Assembly: GCA_964634205.1 (NCBI GenBank)
Contig: CAZWKE010000015.1
Span: 1 to 64,000, forward strand
Length of the DNA: 64,000 bases
Source of the DNA: JAFGGG01 sp964634205
GTDB taxonomy: Bacteria > Spirochaetota > Spirochaetia > SZUA-6 > RPPD01
Direction of reading: 5' to 3'
The notes under the pieces are model-generated. The model worked only from the letters and a program-made list of their open reading frames with translations, had not been told where the DNA came from and made no database searches. A program made the translations under genes and the position numbers. Positions 8,846 to 17,944 of this stretch are shown piece by piece (position 1 is the first letter of the stretch; the number at the start of each line of letters is the position of its first letter).

Positions 8846-11137
8846 ATGATAAAAACGCATGTTATTGGTTTTCCGCGTATCGGCGGAAAACGCGAGTTAA
8901 AATGGGCGCTTGAAGCCTTTTGGGGCGGCGAACTCACCGAAAATGAACTCAACTATCGCGCGGTTTCCATCATGCGCCACAACTGGGTGTGCCAGAAAAC
9001 GGCCGGGCTTGATTATATTACCGCCGGTGATTTTTCACTCTACGATCATGTGCTTGATATAACGGCGGCTATCGGAGCCGTTCCCCCGCGTTTCCGGCAA
9101 AACGACGCACCGACCGGCCTGGGTCTTTATTTCAGCATGGCACGCGGTGACGTAAGCCGCGGCATACCGGCTATGGAAATGACAAAATGGTTTGACACCA
9201 ATTATCATTACCTGGTTCCCGAGTTTTACGCCGGGCAGCGCTTTAAAAAATCTTCCGCCTTTTTTGAAGATCAGGTAAAAGCGGCGCGGCGTTTCGGTCG
9301 TCCCGTAAAACTTTGTCTGTTGGGGCCGGTAAGTTATATCATGCTGGGCAAAGAGATAGACGCGTCGGTAAATCGCCTGGATTATCTTGACGCGGTTACC
9401 GATGTGTATATTGAAATTCTGCAGGCCGCCGCCAAGGACTGCGCACTTGTCCAGTTGGACGAACCGATACTGAACACGGATATCGATGCACCGGTAAAAG
9501 CCGCCCTGTCGCGGGCGTACGGAAAAATCAGTTCCCGGGTGAAGGACGTACCGCTGATGCTGGCCGCCTATTTCAGTGCCTTGGAGCCGAACCTGGATAC
9601 TGCCGTTTCCCTGCCCGTCCAGGTGCTGCATGTGGACCTGTGCGCGGGTGAAAGCGATTTTGACCGGGTTCTGCAGAGCCTGCCGGACCGGATGAGTCTT
9701 TCTCTGGGAATTGTCAACGGCAGAAATATCTGGCGTACCGATATGACGCGGGCCCTCGCCATGATCGATCGGGCGCGGGCCGTCCTGGGAAGCGGGCGGC
9801 TGCTGCTTTCCTCAAGCTGTTCACTGCTGCACGTGCCTGTAGACCTGGACCGGGAATCGGCCCTTGACCCTGTCGTAAAACAGTGGATGGCTTTTGCCGT
9901 GCAGAAATGCCGGGAGCTCAGTCGGCTTAAAAATTACGCGTTGAATGGTTTTCCGGAGGAGGCGCGCGATCGTGAAGAGAAGCTTTGGGCGGGCAGGGCC
10001 GGCCACCCTGCGCTCAATAACCGGTCGGTCAGAAAACGGATGCGGGACATTACCCCGCGTATGTTACAGCGTGATCTGCCTTTCACCGAAAGAAATCCGC
10101 TGCAAAAGGCGGCCCTGGGATTACCGCCGCTGCCCACCACCACCATCGGATCATTCCCCCAGACGGGTGAAATCCGCAAAACACGCAGGGCACTCCGTAA
10201 CGGTGCCATAACGGACGCTGACTATACGGAATTTATGCGTGAGCAGATAAAAATGATTTTGTCCTTCCAGGAAAACATCGGACTGGATGTGCTGGTGCAC
10301 GGGGAGGTTGAGCGTAACGACATGGTGGAGTATTTCGGCCAGCAGCTTGACGGCTTCTGTTTTACCGGCAACGGCTGGGTGCAGAGTTACGGCAGCCGGT
10401 GCGTAAAGCCCCCGGTCATCTACGGCGATGTTTCCCGGCCGCATCCCATGACCGTACCATGGATGGAGTATGCGCTGAAACAGACCAGAAAACCGGTTAA
10501 AGGGATGCTGACCGGACCGGTGACTATTTTGTGTTGGAGTTTTGTGCGCGATGATCTTGCGCCGGCCGATGTCTGCCGCCAGATTGCCCTGGCTGTCAGG
10601 GATGAGGCGGCGGACCTGGAAAAAAGCGGTATTTCCGTCATCCAGATCGACGAGCCGGCCTTCCGTGAGGGTATGCCCCTGCGTCGTGCGCGGCAGGATG
10701 AGTATTTAGGGTGGGCCGTGGAATGCTTTCATCTGGCAAGCTGCGGGGTGAAGGCCGAAACGCAGGTGCACACCCACATGTGCTATAGTGAGTTTAATTC
10801 GATCATCAAGTGGATTGCCGAGATGGACGCTGACGTCATCAGCATAGAGGCCAGCCGCAGCAGGATGGAACTGCTTTCGGTATTTGATGATTTTAACTAC
10901 CCCAATGAGATCGGGCCGGGTGTCTATGATATTCACAGCCCGCGGATCCCCGGGAAAGAGGAACTGAAGGAACTGATAAAAAAGGCATTGCGGTATATTC
11001 CGGCGGCAAAGCTGTGGATCAACCCGGACTGCGGCTTAAAGACCAGGACCTGGCCCCAGGTGGAACAGGCCCTGACCAACATGGTGCGGGCGGCGGCAGA
11101 GATTCGGGCCGAAATTGACGCGGAGGCGGGTATATGA
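8846..11137 (+). CDS. metE: Cobalamin-independent methionine synthase
   Basis: A 763-residue MetE that transfers the methyl group of 5-methyltetrahydropteroyltriglutamate to homocysteine. The N-terminal half begins THVIGFPRIGGKRELKWALE; the catalytic half begins TTIGSFPQTGEIRKTRRA. Zinc ligands are visible in VHTHMCYSEFN and in NPDCGLKTRTW. ATG 8846 matches the family start; a GTG at 8831 in the same frame would add five residues and lies on the only weak ribosome-binding site (GAAAGG). No SAM riboswitch is evident in the 90-base leader, only a 7-bp hairpin (8762-8791). The 3' end is followed by a protease gene in another reading frame. Confidence 0.97.
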   Translation: MIKTHVIGFPRIGGKRELKWALEAFWGGELTENELNYRAVSIMRHNWVCQKTAGLDYITAGDFSLYDHVLDITAAIGAVPPRFRQNDAPTGLGLYFSMARGDVSRGIPAMEMTKWFDTNYHYLVPEFYAGQRFKKSSAFFEDQVKAARRFGRPVKLCLLGPVSYIMLGKEIDASVNRLDYLDAVTDVYIEILQAAAKDCALVQLDEPILNTDIDAPVKAALSRAYGKISSRVKDVPLMLAAYFSALEPNLDTAVSLPVQVLHVDLCAGESDFDRVLQSLPDRMSLSLGIVNGRNIWRTDMTRALAMIDRARAVLGSGRLLLSSSCSLLHVPVDLDRESALDPVVKQWMAFAVQKCRELSRLKNYALNGFPEEARDREEKLWAGRAGHPALNNRSVRKRMRDITPRMLQRDLPFTERNPLQKAALGLPPLPTTTIGSFPQTGEIRKTRRALRNGAITDADYTEFMREQIKMILSFQENIGLDVLVHGEVERNDMVEYFGQQLDGFCFTGNGWVQSYGSRCVKPPVIYGDVSRPHPMTVPWMEYALKQTRKPVKGMLTGPVTILCWSFVRDDLAPADVCRQIALAVRDEAADLEKSGISVIQIDEPAFREGMPLRRARQDEYLGWAVECFHLASCGVKAETQVHTHMCYSEFNSIIKWIAEMDADVISIEASRSRMELLSVFDDFNYPNEIGPGVYDIHSPRIPGKEELKELIKKALRYIPAAKLWINPDCGLKTRTWPQVEQALTNMVRAAAEIRAEIDAEAGI

Positions 11138-11189
11138 TGTCCGGTGTCGGCGAGATACGGGTCGGACCGGGAGTACTCGGGAGTGTGCT

Positions 11190-12521
11190 GTGGAACTGAA
11201 ATTTACTATTTTTGGGATCCCCGTACGTATTCATCTTTATTTTTTAATAATTGTCGTTTTCTTAAGCACCACCAGGATCGCCCATCCCGCGCTGATACTC
11301 TCGTGGACCATAGTGGTGGTGGTGTCGGTCATCCTGCATGAACTGGGACACGCCCTTGCCGCCCGGGCATTCGGTCACAGTCCCAGCATTGAGTTGAAGG
11401 GCATCGGAGGGGCGACCTATACGCAGAGGGATGACAGCAGGCTGTTGGAGAGCATTACTATTTCACTGGCCGGTCCCCTGACGGGAATTATCATCGGCCT
11501 GGCCGCCCTGTGGATGGAATCAACCGTTTCGGTTTCTTCTCCTGTATTTGCCGTGATTATCGGTGATATCGTCTGGGTGAACCTCTACTGGAGCCTGGCC
11601 AACCTGGCGCCCGTGCTGCCGCTTGACGGCGGGAATATCGTGTTGGCCTTGTTAAACCGGGTGTTCAAAAACAAGGGCAGGATGATCGCCTCAATAATCT
11701 CCTTAGGTCTGACCGTCCCGTTGATTGTCTATTGTCTTTTGCACAATTACCTATTCATCACGCTGTTGTTGGGCTTCTTTGCGGTGTATAATTTGGGGCA
11801 GTTTCGCTATTATCGCAGCAGGGGTGTTGATGCCCACAAACTCCAGGGGCTTCGGGACGGGTATGCGCTGCTGCAGACCAAAAAATATGATCAGGCCGTC
11901 GAGTTGGGGAACAGGCTGCTTGCACAAACGGAAAATCCGCGTGTCAGGGCGGATGTGCTGAATCTGCTGGGCTGGGCCTATTTTTTAAAGCAGGATTTTG
12001 ACAGTGCCCTTTCCCTCTATCACGATTACCCCCCGGGGATCAAGCAGGACCAGCGGCTTTTGGCCTTTCTCTATTTTAATACCCATGATTTTGAGAAGGC
12101 GTGCCGGCATTTCCAGAATATTTTTTATGCCGCCAATGACAGGCAGGTCGCCGAATACTATATGCTTTCCCTGCTTGAGTGTGTGCGCCTGGATGAAGCC
12201 TATAAAGCGGCGGAATACGCTCATATGAATATCAGTACGCCGAGCCTGCAAAGCCTGGAAACCCTGTTGTATAAAAATGAGCAGTTTACCCGTTCTTTCC
12301 ATATTGATACGTTGATTTATTCCCGTGACCGGTCCGCTGATGCCGCCTACAATGCGGCCTGCGCCCTGGCCCGCAGCGGGGATAAGAAACGGGCCTGTTT
12401 ATGGTTAAAAAAGGCCCTGAAAACCGGTTTTAAAAATATCCAACACCTGCGGTCTGATCCGGATCTGGAGCCCCTGCGCTCCATGTCGTGTTTTGAAAAA
12501 ATAATACGGGAAGCGGAATGA
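11190..12521 (+). CDS. Site-2-protease-like (M50) membrane metalloprotease with TPR tail
   Basis: A 443-residue intramembrane protease. GTG 11190, preceded by GGGAG, gives the usual N-terminus VELKFTIFGIPVRIHLYF; the frame is open further upstream into metE but that part is not protein-like. Zinc motif HELGHALAARAFGH and second motif NLAPVLPLDGGN are intact. About five membrane segments fill residues 5-215. The C-terminal half is helical and TPR-like (YALLQTKKYDQAVELGNRLL; YNAACALARSGDKKRACLWLKKAL). The histidine kinase gene downstream overlaps it by four bases. The TPR part could recruit substrates. The cleaved protein is unknown. Confidence 0.88.
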   Translation: MELKFTIFGIPVRIHLYFLIIVVFLSTTRIAHPALILSWTIVVVVSVILHELGHALAARAFGHSPSIELKGIGGATYTQRDDSRLLESITISLAGPLTGIIIGLAALWMESTVSVSSPVFAVIIGDIVWVNLYWSLANLAPVLPLDGGNIVLALLNRVFKNKGRMIASIISLGLTVPLIVYCLLHNYLFITLLLGFFAVYNLGQFRYYRSRGVDAHKLQGLRDGYALLQTKKYDQAVELGNRLLAQTENPRVRADVLNLLGWAYFLKQDFDSALSLYHDYPPGIKQDQRLLAFLYFNTHDFEKACRHFQNIFYAANDRQVAEYYMLSLLECVRLDEAYKAAEYAHMNISTPSLQSLETLLYKNEQFTRSFHIDTLIYSRDRSADAAYNAACALARSGDKKRACLWLKKALKTGFKNIQHLRSDPDLEPLRSMSCFEKIIREAE

Positions 12522-14065
12522 AAAAACAGGTGGTACGGCAGCATAAGGCTATAAAAAAACTTGAATCCCTGACGGGCTATGTACATTATACCGGACTGTT
12601 CCTTGCTTTTGCGGCCTTTATTGTAATCGGAATTCTCCTTTTTCTGATGAGTGAACATAACTATTTATTGTTCCACACCACTGCCGAGCTTTTCAGTATT
12701 ATTATCGCCGCGGCCATATTCATTCTGGCCTGGAACACCAGAAACTATTCTGAAAACGCCAACCTGCTCTTTTTGGGAACCATCTACCTGTTTGTGGGGA
12801 TACTCGACTTTTTTCATACCCTTACCTACAAGGGGATAAACCTGTTTGATACGGGGGTGTTCCATGCCACTGAATTTTGGGTGGCCGCGCGCTATATGGA
12901 AAGCATCAGCCTGTTTGTTTTTATGCTTTTCTTTAACCGCTTCCGGCACCGGTTCTTTTCCCTGATTGTGATTGCCTATACGCTCATCACCACATCATTG
13001 GTGCTCTCCATCCTGGTCTGGAAGATATTCCCGGTGTGTTATATCGATCTGCCGGGCAAGGGGCTGACCCCGTTTAAAATTATCAGTGAATATCTCATCA
13101 TGGCCGTACTTGCCGTCTCGCTGGTTGTGCTGATCCTGCGCAGAAAGCAGTTCAAGGAACGCCTGCTGTTTTATTTGGTGTTATGTATCATTACCACCAT
13201 AATCAGCGAGTTCTTTTTTACCCTTTATACGGACGTCTACGGGATGTGGAACTATCTCGGACATTTTTTTAAAATCATTTCTTTTTATCTGGTTTACAAG
13301 TCAATCATCCAGTTCGGTCTGCGCAATCCGTTTGAGGTTATTTTCAATGAATTAAAACAGAACGAGATCAAACTGGAACAGGCCAATACCACAAAAAACA
13401 AATTTTTTTCGATCATTGCGCATGATCTTAAAGGTCCGTTCAGCGGCATCCTGGGATTTTCCAAACTGCTGGCCGAGAAATATGATGATATCAGTGAAGA
13501 AAACAGAAAGTATTTTGTGGGACTCATCCACAGCTCCTCGGAACAGGCCTTTAACCTGTTGGAAAACCTGCTTCACTGGGCAAGGGTGCAGTCGAATAAA
13601 CTGCAGGTAAACAAGGTCAAGGTGAATCTCGCTTCCTTGGTAAAGGATATTTTTATTTTATTTGAAAATTATGCAAAGAAAAAGGACATCGGGCTCGAGG
13701 CGGATGTCCCCGACAACATCACAATCCGGGCCGATAAATCAATGATTTTTACGGTGATCTCCAACCTGGTAAACAACGGGATCAAATATACAAAACCCGG
13801 AGGGAGCATAACCGTTTCCGCGGAAATTTCCGAAAAGACCCTGCGGGTGAAGGTAGCCGATACGGGGGTGGGCATCGATAAAGAAAATCTTGATAAATTA
13901 TTCAGAATAGATACCAGTTATAGTAAACCCGGTACGGAGCATGAAAACGGAACGGGATTGGGCCTGGTGTTATGCAAAGAGTTTGTGGAAATGCATCATG
14001 GAAAAATCCGGGCGGAGAGTACCGTCGGCAAGGGTTCCGTGTTCAGTTTCAGTATTCCGGTGTAA
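12518..14065 (+). CDS. Sensor histidine kinase with MASE3-like membrane sensor
   Basis: A 515-residue kinase. Seven or eight N-terminal membrane segments (about 20-265) resemble the MASE3 sensor (NYLLFHTTAELFSIIIAAAIFILAW; FLGTIYLFVGILDFFHTLTYKG). A HisKA domain follows with phospho-acceptor His in FFSIIAHDLKGPFSGILGFSK, then HATPase_c with N box (ISNLVNNGIKYT), G1 (VADTGVGIDKE) and G2 (GTGLGLVLCKEFVEMHHG). No receiver domain is attached and no response regulator is adjacent, so it is an orphan. It is translationally coupled to the upstream site-2-protease gene. Confidence 0.92.
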   Translation: MKKQVVRQHKAIKKLESLTGYVHYTGLFLAFAAFIVIGILLFLMSEHNYLLFHTTAELFSIIIAAAIFILAWNTRNYSENANLLFLGTIYLFVGILDFFHTLTYKGINLFDTGVFHATEFWVAARYMESISLFVFMLFFNRFRHRFFSLIVIAYTLITTSLVLSILVWKIFPVCYIDLPGKGLTPFKIISEYLIMAVLAVSLVVLILRRKQFKERLLFYLVLCIITTIISEFFFTLYTDVYGMWNYLGHFFKIISFYLVYKSIIQFGLRNPFEVIFNELKQNEIKLEQANTTKNKFFSIIAHDLKGPFSGILGFSKLLAEKYDDISEENRKYFVGLIHSSSEQAFNLLENLLHWARVQSNKLQVNKVKVNLASLVKDIFILFENYAKKKDIGLEADVPDNITIRADKSMIFTVISNLVNNGIKYTKPGGSITVSAEISEKTLRVKVADTGVGIDKENLDKLFRIDTSYSKPGTEHENGTGLGLVLCKEFVEMHHGKIRAESTVGKGSVFSFSIPV

Positions 14066-14084
14066 TAGTCGTCCGTTTCCGGTG

Positions 14085-14543
14085 TTATTGCAGCACCCTG
14101 ATATGATATCCTTTCAACAGCCAGATCTTTTTCCCGTTATAGGTGGTGGTGGGAGATATAATCTTTGCCACTAAAATGACCGTGGAGTTTATTCCTATCT
14201 GCCGGGTACCGAACAACCGCTTGTACTCCGGTCCGCTGAACCGGATGAACGCCTGATAACTTTTTACCTGCTCGGGACTTATCCATTCCCCTCCGGTCAA
14301 GGTCAGCTGCACGGTATAGGTGTTCGTGTTTTTGTCAAGAATGGCAATGTCGGAAATCGTCCCGCTCAGAATGATATACTTGTCGGTGGGAAGCGTGCCG
14401 CCGCGGCCCTGCTCCATAAGCTGGTTTAATGTTTTAAGGGTGATGGAAAAATCCACCTTTGCATCAAAAGCAGACCGGTCCTGGGGGAAAGCGGTCAGGC
14501 TTAATGCAAAAAGCAGAAGAGGTATAGTAATATATTTTTTCAT
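14085..14543 (-). CDS. Exported protein of unknown function, OB-fold-like
   Basis: A 152-residue protein with an N-terminal signal (MKKYITIPLLLFALSLTAFPQ). The start has a good AAGGAG site. The central section YIILSGTISDIAILDKNTNTYTVQLTLTGG and STVILVAKIISPTT alternate in a way that suggests a small OB-type beta barrel, as in tRNA_anti-like exported proteins. That fold is an inference. It ends 20 bases from the convergent kinase gene and has no co-transcribed neighbour. Function unknown. Confidence 0.7.
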   Translation of the reverse strand: MKKYITIPLLLFALSLTAFPQDRSAFDAKVDFSITLKTLNQLMEQGRGGTLPTDKYIILSGTISDIAILDKNTNTYTVQLTLTGGEWISPEQVKSYQAFIRFSGPEYKRLFGTRQIGINSTVILVAKIISPTTTYNGKKIWLLKGYHIRVLQ

Positions 14544-14626
14544 ACGGTTCCACTCCTTCCATAAAAATACTAATTGCTTTAAGGCGTTGGGTCAATAAAA
14601 TTATTTTTGCCGCCTTGAGAGCTGTG

Positions 14627-15367
14627 TCAGGGAACAGATTTACTATTGCCGGTCCCGGACGTTAGAATCCCGTCTATCTGACCCAGAATTGACTCCAGGC
14701 GTGCGGCTTCTGCGTCGGACAGACCGGCGCGGCCCATGATGTCTTGAAAAAACACACCGATGTCATGATACGGTGCCTGCTTGAAAATACCCATTTTTTT
14801 TAAAACCGCGGTGGTGGTCTTTGCCAGGGAATCTACACGTGATTTGGGGACAGGAGAAAAGGATACGTCTTGGGCAGGTAATTCATGACGGTATAAAATA
14901 TAGGTTATAATCTGTACGGCATGCGAAAGGTTTAAGGAGGGGAATAAAGGCGAAGACGGGATGTTGACGGCCACATGACAGTGGGAAAGCTCCGCATCGG
15001 AAAGTCCGTGTTTTTCAGTTCCGAACACCAGGGAAACCCTGCCGCCCGGAACGGCTGCAACACGTTCGGCAAGCTGCTCAGGAGTAAGGGTAACATACTT
15101 GCGGAACTTTCCCTGACGCCGGGTGATTCCCGCGATCAAGACCGAGTCTTGGAGCGCCTGCTTCAGGTTTGGTACCACCGTGCAGGCTTTTACAATATCC
15201 GCGGCATGGACCGCCGTAATTGCGGCGCGTTTAAAGTCAGGCCGCTTTTGTGCGATAATCTTGAGAGAGCTGATCCCCATTGTTTTCATGGCTCGAGCGG
15301 CCAGGCCGATATTCTTCTCTTCGGAAGGGTTTACCAATACTATTGTAATATTTTCCCGAATGCCCAT
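14627..15367 (-). CDS. TrmJ-like SpoU-family RNA methyltransferase
   Basis: A 246-residue SPOUT methyltransferase. It opens with ITIVLVNPSEEKNIGLAARAMKTMGISSLKII (motif 1), has VSLVFGTEKHGLSDAELSHCHVAVNIPSS (motif 2) and SLNLSHAVQIITYILYR (motif 3), which form the SAM-binding knot. The order and C-terminal extension fit TrmJ, which 2'-O-methylates position 32 of tRNA; a close LasT-type paralogue cannot be excluded. Single gene with GGAG ahead of its start, divergent from the STAS gene. Confidence 0.85.
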   Translation of the reverse strand: MGIRENITIVLVNPSEEKNIGLAARAMKTMGISSLKIIAQKRPDFKRAAITAVHAADIVKACTVVPNLKQALQDSVLIAGITRRQGKFRKYVTLTPEQLAERVAAVPGGRVSLVFGTEKHGLSDAELSHCHVAVNIPSSPLFPSLNLSHAVQIITYILYRHELPAQDVSFSPVPKSRVDSLAKTTTAVLKKMGIFKQAPYHDIGVFFQDIMGRAGLSDAEAARLESILGQIDGILTSGTGNSKSVP

Positions 15368-15503
15368 ACCATAAACTCCTCTATGGAAAAAACTGTAACG
15401 GGTATACCGGCTTTAGTCAAACCGCGATTTTACATTCGTTCCATATGAAAATCACCGTAGTCTAACAGAAGGCCGATAACAGCAAATTTTTTTTTATTAT
15501 TGT

Positions 15504-15531
15504 TTGACAAATATGTGAATGCTTATATAAT
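15504..15531 (+). promoter_or_regulatory. Consensus sigma-70-type promoter of the STAS-YbjN-PspA block
   Basis: TTGACA (15504-15509), a 16-base spacer and TATAAT (15526-15531) match the housekeeping consensus exactly, about 65 bases before the STAS gene. The rest of the 230-base spacer (15368-15597) is AT-rich, with a run of T upstream of the -35 box that could act as an UP element, and holds nothing else I can name. Confidence 0.7.
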
Positions 15532-15597
15532 TAAAGAAGAAATCTCAAGCTATTTTCCCTCTTAAAAGTAGAGTGAGAATTATGTAAAAGGATTGAT

Positions 15598-16146
15598 ATG
15601 AACAATGAGATAATACCAGGATTTGACGATGAAAAAGATGAAAGCCTAAAAATACGTCTTCAGAATGTAGATAATGTCGAGAACTGTCTGGTTCTGTATC
15701 TCAGTGGGTATATAGATACGTATAATTCGAACTTATTCCAGAAAAGAGTATCAAAAGCCATCGATAAAGGTTTCATCAGACTGATATTTCATTGCGGGGG
15801 CCTTAATTATGTATCCAGTACGGGTATCGGGTCGTTTACCGCGTTTTTAAAGGCCGTAAAACCGCGCAGCGGTGATTTGGTTTTACTTGAAATCCAGCCG
15901 AAAGTATACGAGGTTTTTCAGCTGCTTGGATTTTCTCAGTTTTTTAATATCAAGGAAACGCTGGAGGACGCGGTTTCATTCTTTACACAGGCAAGCACAA
16001 AAGCCCCCAACGCCATTTTTCCGAAAATATTCAAATGCCCTATCTGTTCCAAGAAATTAAAGGCGACCAGGGCCGGACGCTTCCGCTGTTCGGAGTGTAA
16101 GACAATCCTTGTCATTGATGACTCGGGTCAAGTATTTCTTGGGTAA
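15598..16146 (+). CDS. STAS-domain protein with C-terminal zinc ribbon
   Basis: A 182-residue protein. Residues about 12-115 form a STAS domain of the anti-sigma-factor-antagonist type; FHCGGLNYVSSTGIGSFTAFLKAV contains the Ser-Ser-Thr-Gly loop in which SpoIIAA/RsbV is phosphorylated. The tail has a zinc ribbon, CPICSKKLKATRAGRFRCSEC, rarely seen fused to STAS. It probably works in a partner-switching pathway, but no anti-sigma kinase or sigma factor gene is in the window. It opens the block STAS, YbjN-like, PspA. Confidence 0.85.
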   Translation: MNNEIIPGFDDEKDESLKIRLQNVDNVENCLVLYLSGYIDTYNSNLFQKRVSKAIDKGFIRLIFHCGGLNYVSSTGIGSFTAFLKAVKPRSGDLVLLEIQPKVYEVFQLLGFSQFFNIKETLEDAVSFFTQASTKAPNAIFPKIFKCPICSKKLKATRAGRFRCSECKTILVIDDSGQVFLG

Positions 16147-16183
16147 TCCGTTTTGATGTAACAATTAAAAAATTAAGGAGGAG

Positions 16184-16576
16184 ATGATGATAAGCAAAGA
16201 CAAGCTTGAAGGGTATATGATAAAACTTTCCCTCAATTTTGAAGAAATATCGGAAAACACCTGGCTGATCAACGATCTCGACAAGGGCCTGGAAAACGTT
16301 GTGGTCCTTGCCAATGACTCCGTGGTAGTAATAAGGGTCAAGGTAATGGAGGCCCCCGAGGTAAACAGGGAGGCCTTTTTCGGTAAGTTGTTGAAATTAA
16401 ACGCAACGGATATGGTTCACGGGGCCTATGCGCTGGAGGAGGACAATGTTATCATAATTGATTCACTTGTCTCCGAAACGCTTGATTTGGAAGAGTTCCA
16501 GGCGTCGATTGACGCAATCGGGTTTGCCCTGTCTCAGCACTATGCCGTGCTTTCAAAATATAGAAAAAAGGACTAA
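16184..16576 (+). CDS. YbjN-like/secretion-chaperone-like protein
   Basis: A 130-residue soluble protein with a YbjN/CesT-type alpha-beta pattern: KLEGYMIKLSLNFEEISENTWLINDLDKGLENVVVLANDSVVVIRVKVM and FQASIDAIGFALSQHYAVLSKYRKK. It starts at 16184 (ATGATG) after AAGGAGGAG, and ends 13 bases before pspA. YbjN-like genes sit beside pspA in several phyla, so a role in the PspA membrane-stress response is a fair inference. No catalytic residues are apparent. Confidence 0.75.
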   Translation: MMISKDKLEGYMIKLSLNFEEISENTWLINDLDKGLENVVVLANDSVVVIRVKVMEAPEVNREAFFGKLLKLNATDMVHGAYALEEDNVIIIDSLVSETLDLEEFQASIDAIGFALSQHYAVLSKYRKKD

Positions 16577-16589
16577 GGAGGCGATTAAT

Positions 16590-17300
16590 ATGGGTATTTT
16601 TAAACGCATGGGCGATGTTTTACGCGCCAATATAAATGATATGATAAGCAAGTCCGAAAATCCTGAAAAAATGTTAAACCAGATGGTTATGGACATGCAG
16701 GAGCATCTGATCGATTCAAAAAAGAGTGTGGCGTCCGCCATCGCGGATGAGAAGCGCCTGGAACGGCAGATGAAAGAGCAGATTGCCCAGGCCCAGGATT
16801 GGGAGAAAAAGGCCATGCTGGCGGTAAACGCGGGTAAGGATGATCTGGCAAAAGAGGCCCTCCTGCGGAAACAGGAATACGCGGGCCTGGCCACACAGTA
16901 TAAAGAGCAGTGGCAGGCGCAGCATGTGTCCGTGCAAAAATTAAAAGAATCTTTACGCCTCCTGCAAAATAAAATTGAAGAGGCGCAGAGAAAGAAGAAC
17001 CTGCTTATTGCCCGGGCCAAGCGGGCCGAAGCGCAGAAGCAGATACAGAAGACCATGGGTGGACTGTCCGATACTTCAGCCTTTGAGGTGTTCGACAGAA
17101 TGGAGGCCAAGGTGGATCAAATCGAGGCTGAGGCCGATGCCATGCAGGAGCTGGAAGACTTCAGTGCCGATTCCGATCTTGATAAGCAGTTTAAACAGCT
17201 TGAGTCCGGAGATGCAAACGCGGATCTGATGTTGGAAGAATTGAAGCAGAAAATGGGACAAATCGAAGACAAGAGCGGAGATAAAGGCGCAGAAGCATAG
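16590..17300 (+). CDS. pspA: PspA/IM30 (Vipp1) membrane-stress protein
   Basis: A 236-residue ESCRT-III-like protein that binds and remodels stressed membranes. ATG 16590 follows AAGGAGG and gives the canonical amphipathic start MGIFKRMGDVLRANINDMIS; a frame opening at 16458 lies inside the preceding gene. The long coiled coil (about 25-190) includes ENPEKMLNQMVMDMQEHLIDSKKSVASAIADEKRLE. The C-terminus is acidic and ends with QKMGQIEDKSGDKGAEA. No pspB, pspC or pspF is adjacent; control may instead come from the STAS and YbjN-like neighbours. Confidence 0.93.
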   Translation: MGIFKRMGDVLRANINDMISKSENPEKMLNQMVMDMQEHLIDSKKSVASAIADEKRLERQMKEQIAQAQDWEKKAMLAVNAGKDDLAKEALLRKQEYAGLATQYKEQWQAQHVSVQKLKESLRLLQNKIEEAQRKKNLLIARAKRAEAQKQIQKTMGGLSDTSAFEVFDRMEAKVDQIEAEADAMQELEDFSADSDLDKQFKQLESGDANADLMLEELKQKMGQIEDKSGDKGAEA

Positions 17301-17403
17301 TTTTTTAATCAACCTTGTTTCACACAATCAAATTTTATTCGAGACGCTGAAACTACACAATAAAAAACAAAAACGTTATCAGTATGTTTATACCGCGAAA
17401 CCC

Positions 17404-17931
17404 GTGGCGGAAAGTGAGACAGACGCCTATGTTGTGCCTGTGGAGTCGGTCCCCCTGTTGTTGAGCAGAAAGGGACTGCCGGATACCTGGCTGCCGGTCA
17501 TAGCTTACGGAAAACCCGCGTCGCTTGCCAAAGCCTTTCTGGCGGGTTGTCAAGATTACCTGAAGGAGCCCTTTAACCTTATTGAACTGGAGTTCAGGTT
17601 AAACAAAATATTTACCACTGAGGATAACAGCTATCCATTGTACGGCCGGAAACTGGCACTGCAGGCCACGGAGTGTTCCACGGAAACGGACCATGTGCAG
17701 TTATCGTTGCAGGAGGGTGTTTTACTGCGGCTGCTCTTAAAGCAGCGCGGCAGAATCGTCCCCCGTGATGTATTATTCTACGCGCTGTGGGGAAAACCGC
17801 CGCGCAGGCACAGCCGCGTTGTGGACGTACATATTTCCTCACTGCGTAGAAAGCTTTCCCGGCTTTTCCCTGAGATGAAAAACGAACGCTTTATTTACAG
17901 TGCAAAGGGAAAAGGCTATATTCTGTTGTAG
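17404..17931 (+). CDS. OmpR-type winged-helix regulator with degenerate receiver domain; start uncertain
   Basis: From GTG 17404 this frame gives 175 residues. The C-terminal half is an OmpR/PhoB winged helix (LLRLLLKQRGRIVPRDVLFYALWGKP; SRVVDVHISSLRRKLSRLFP; FIYSAKGKGYILL). The N-terminal half looks like the second part of a receiver domain (AGCQDYLKEPFNLIELEFRLNKIF). The same frame stays open upstream to at least 17302 and reads like the missing beta-1/alpha-1 (FLINLVSHNQILFETLKLHNKK), but has no ATG, GTG or TTG; only ATA 17281, ATC 17308 and ATT 17332 are near-cognate. The phospho-acceptor Asp is absent (DAYVVPVES). Probably a phosphorylation-independent pseudo-response regulator of the pspA block. 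Confidence 0.72.
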   Translation: MAESETDAYVVPVESVPLLLSRKGLPDTWLPVIAYGKPASLAKAFLAGCQDYLKEPFNLIELEFRLNKIFTTEDNSYPLYGRKLALQATECSTETDHVQLSLQEGVLLRLLLKQRGRIVPRDVLFYALWGKPPRRHSRVVDVHISSLRRKLSRLFPEMKNERFIYSAKGKGYILL

Positions 17932-17944
17932 AGATGAGAGAGAA

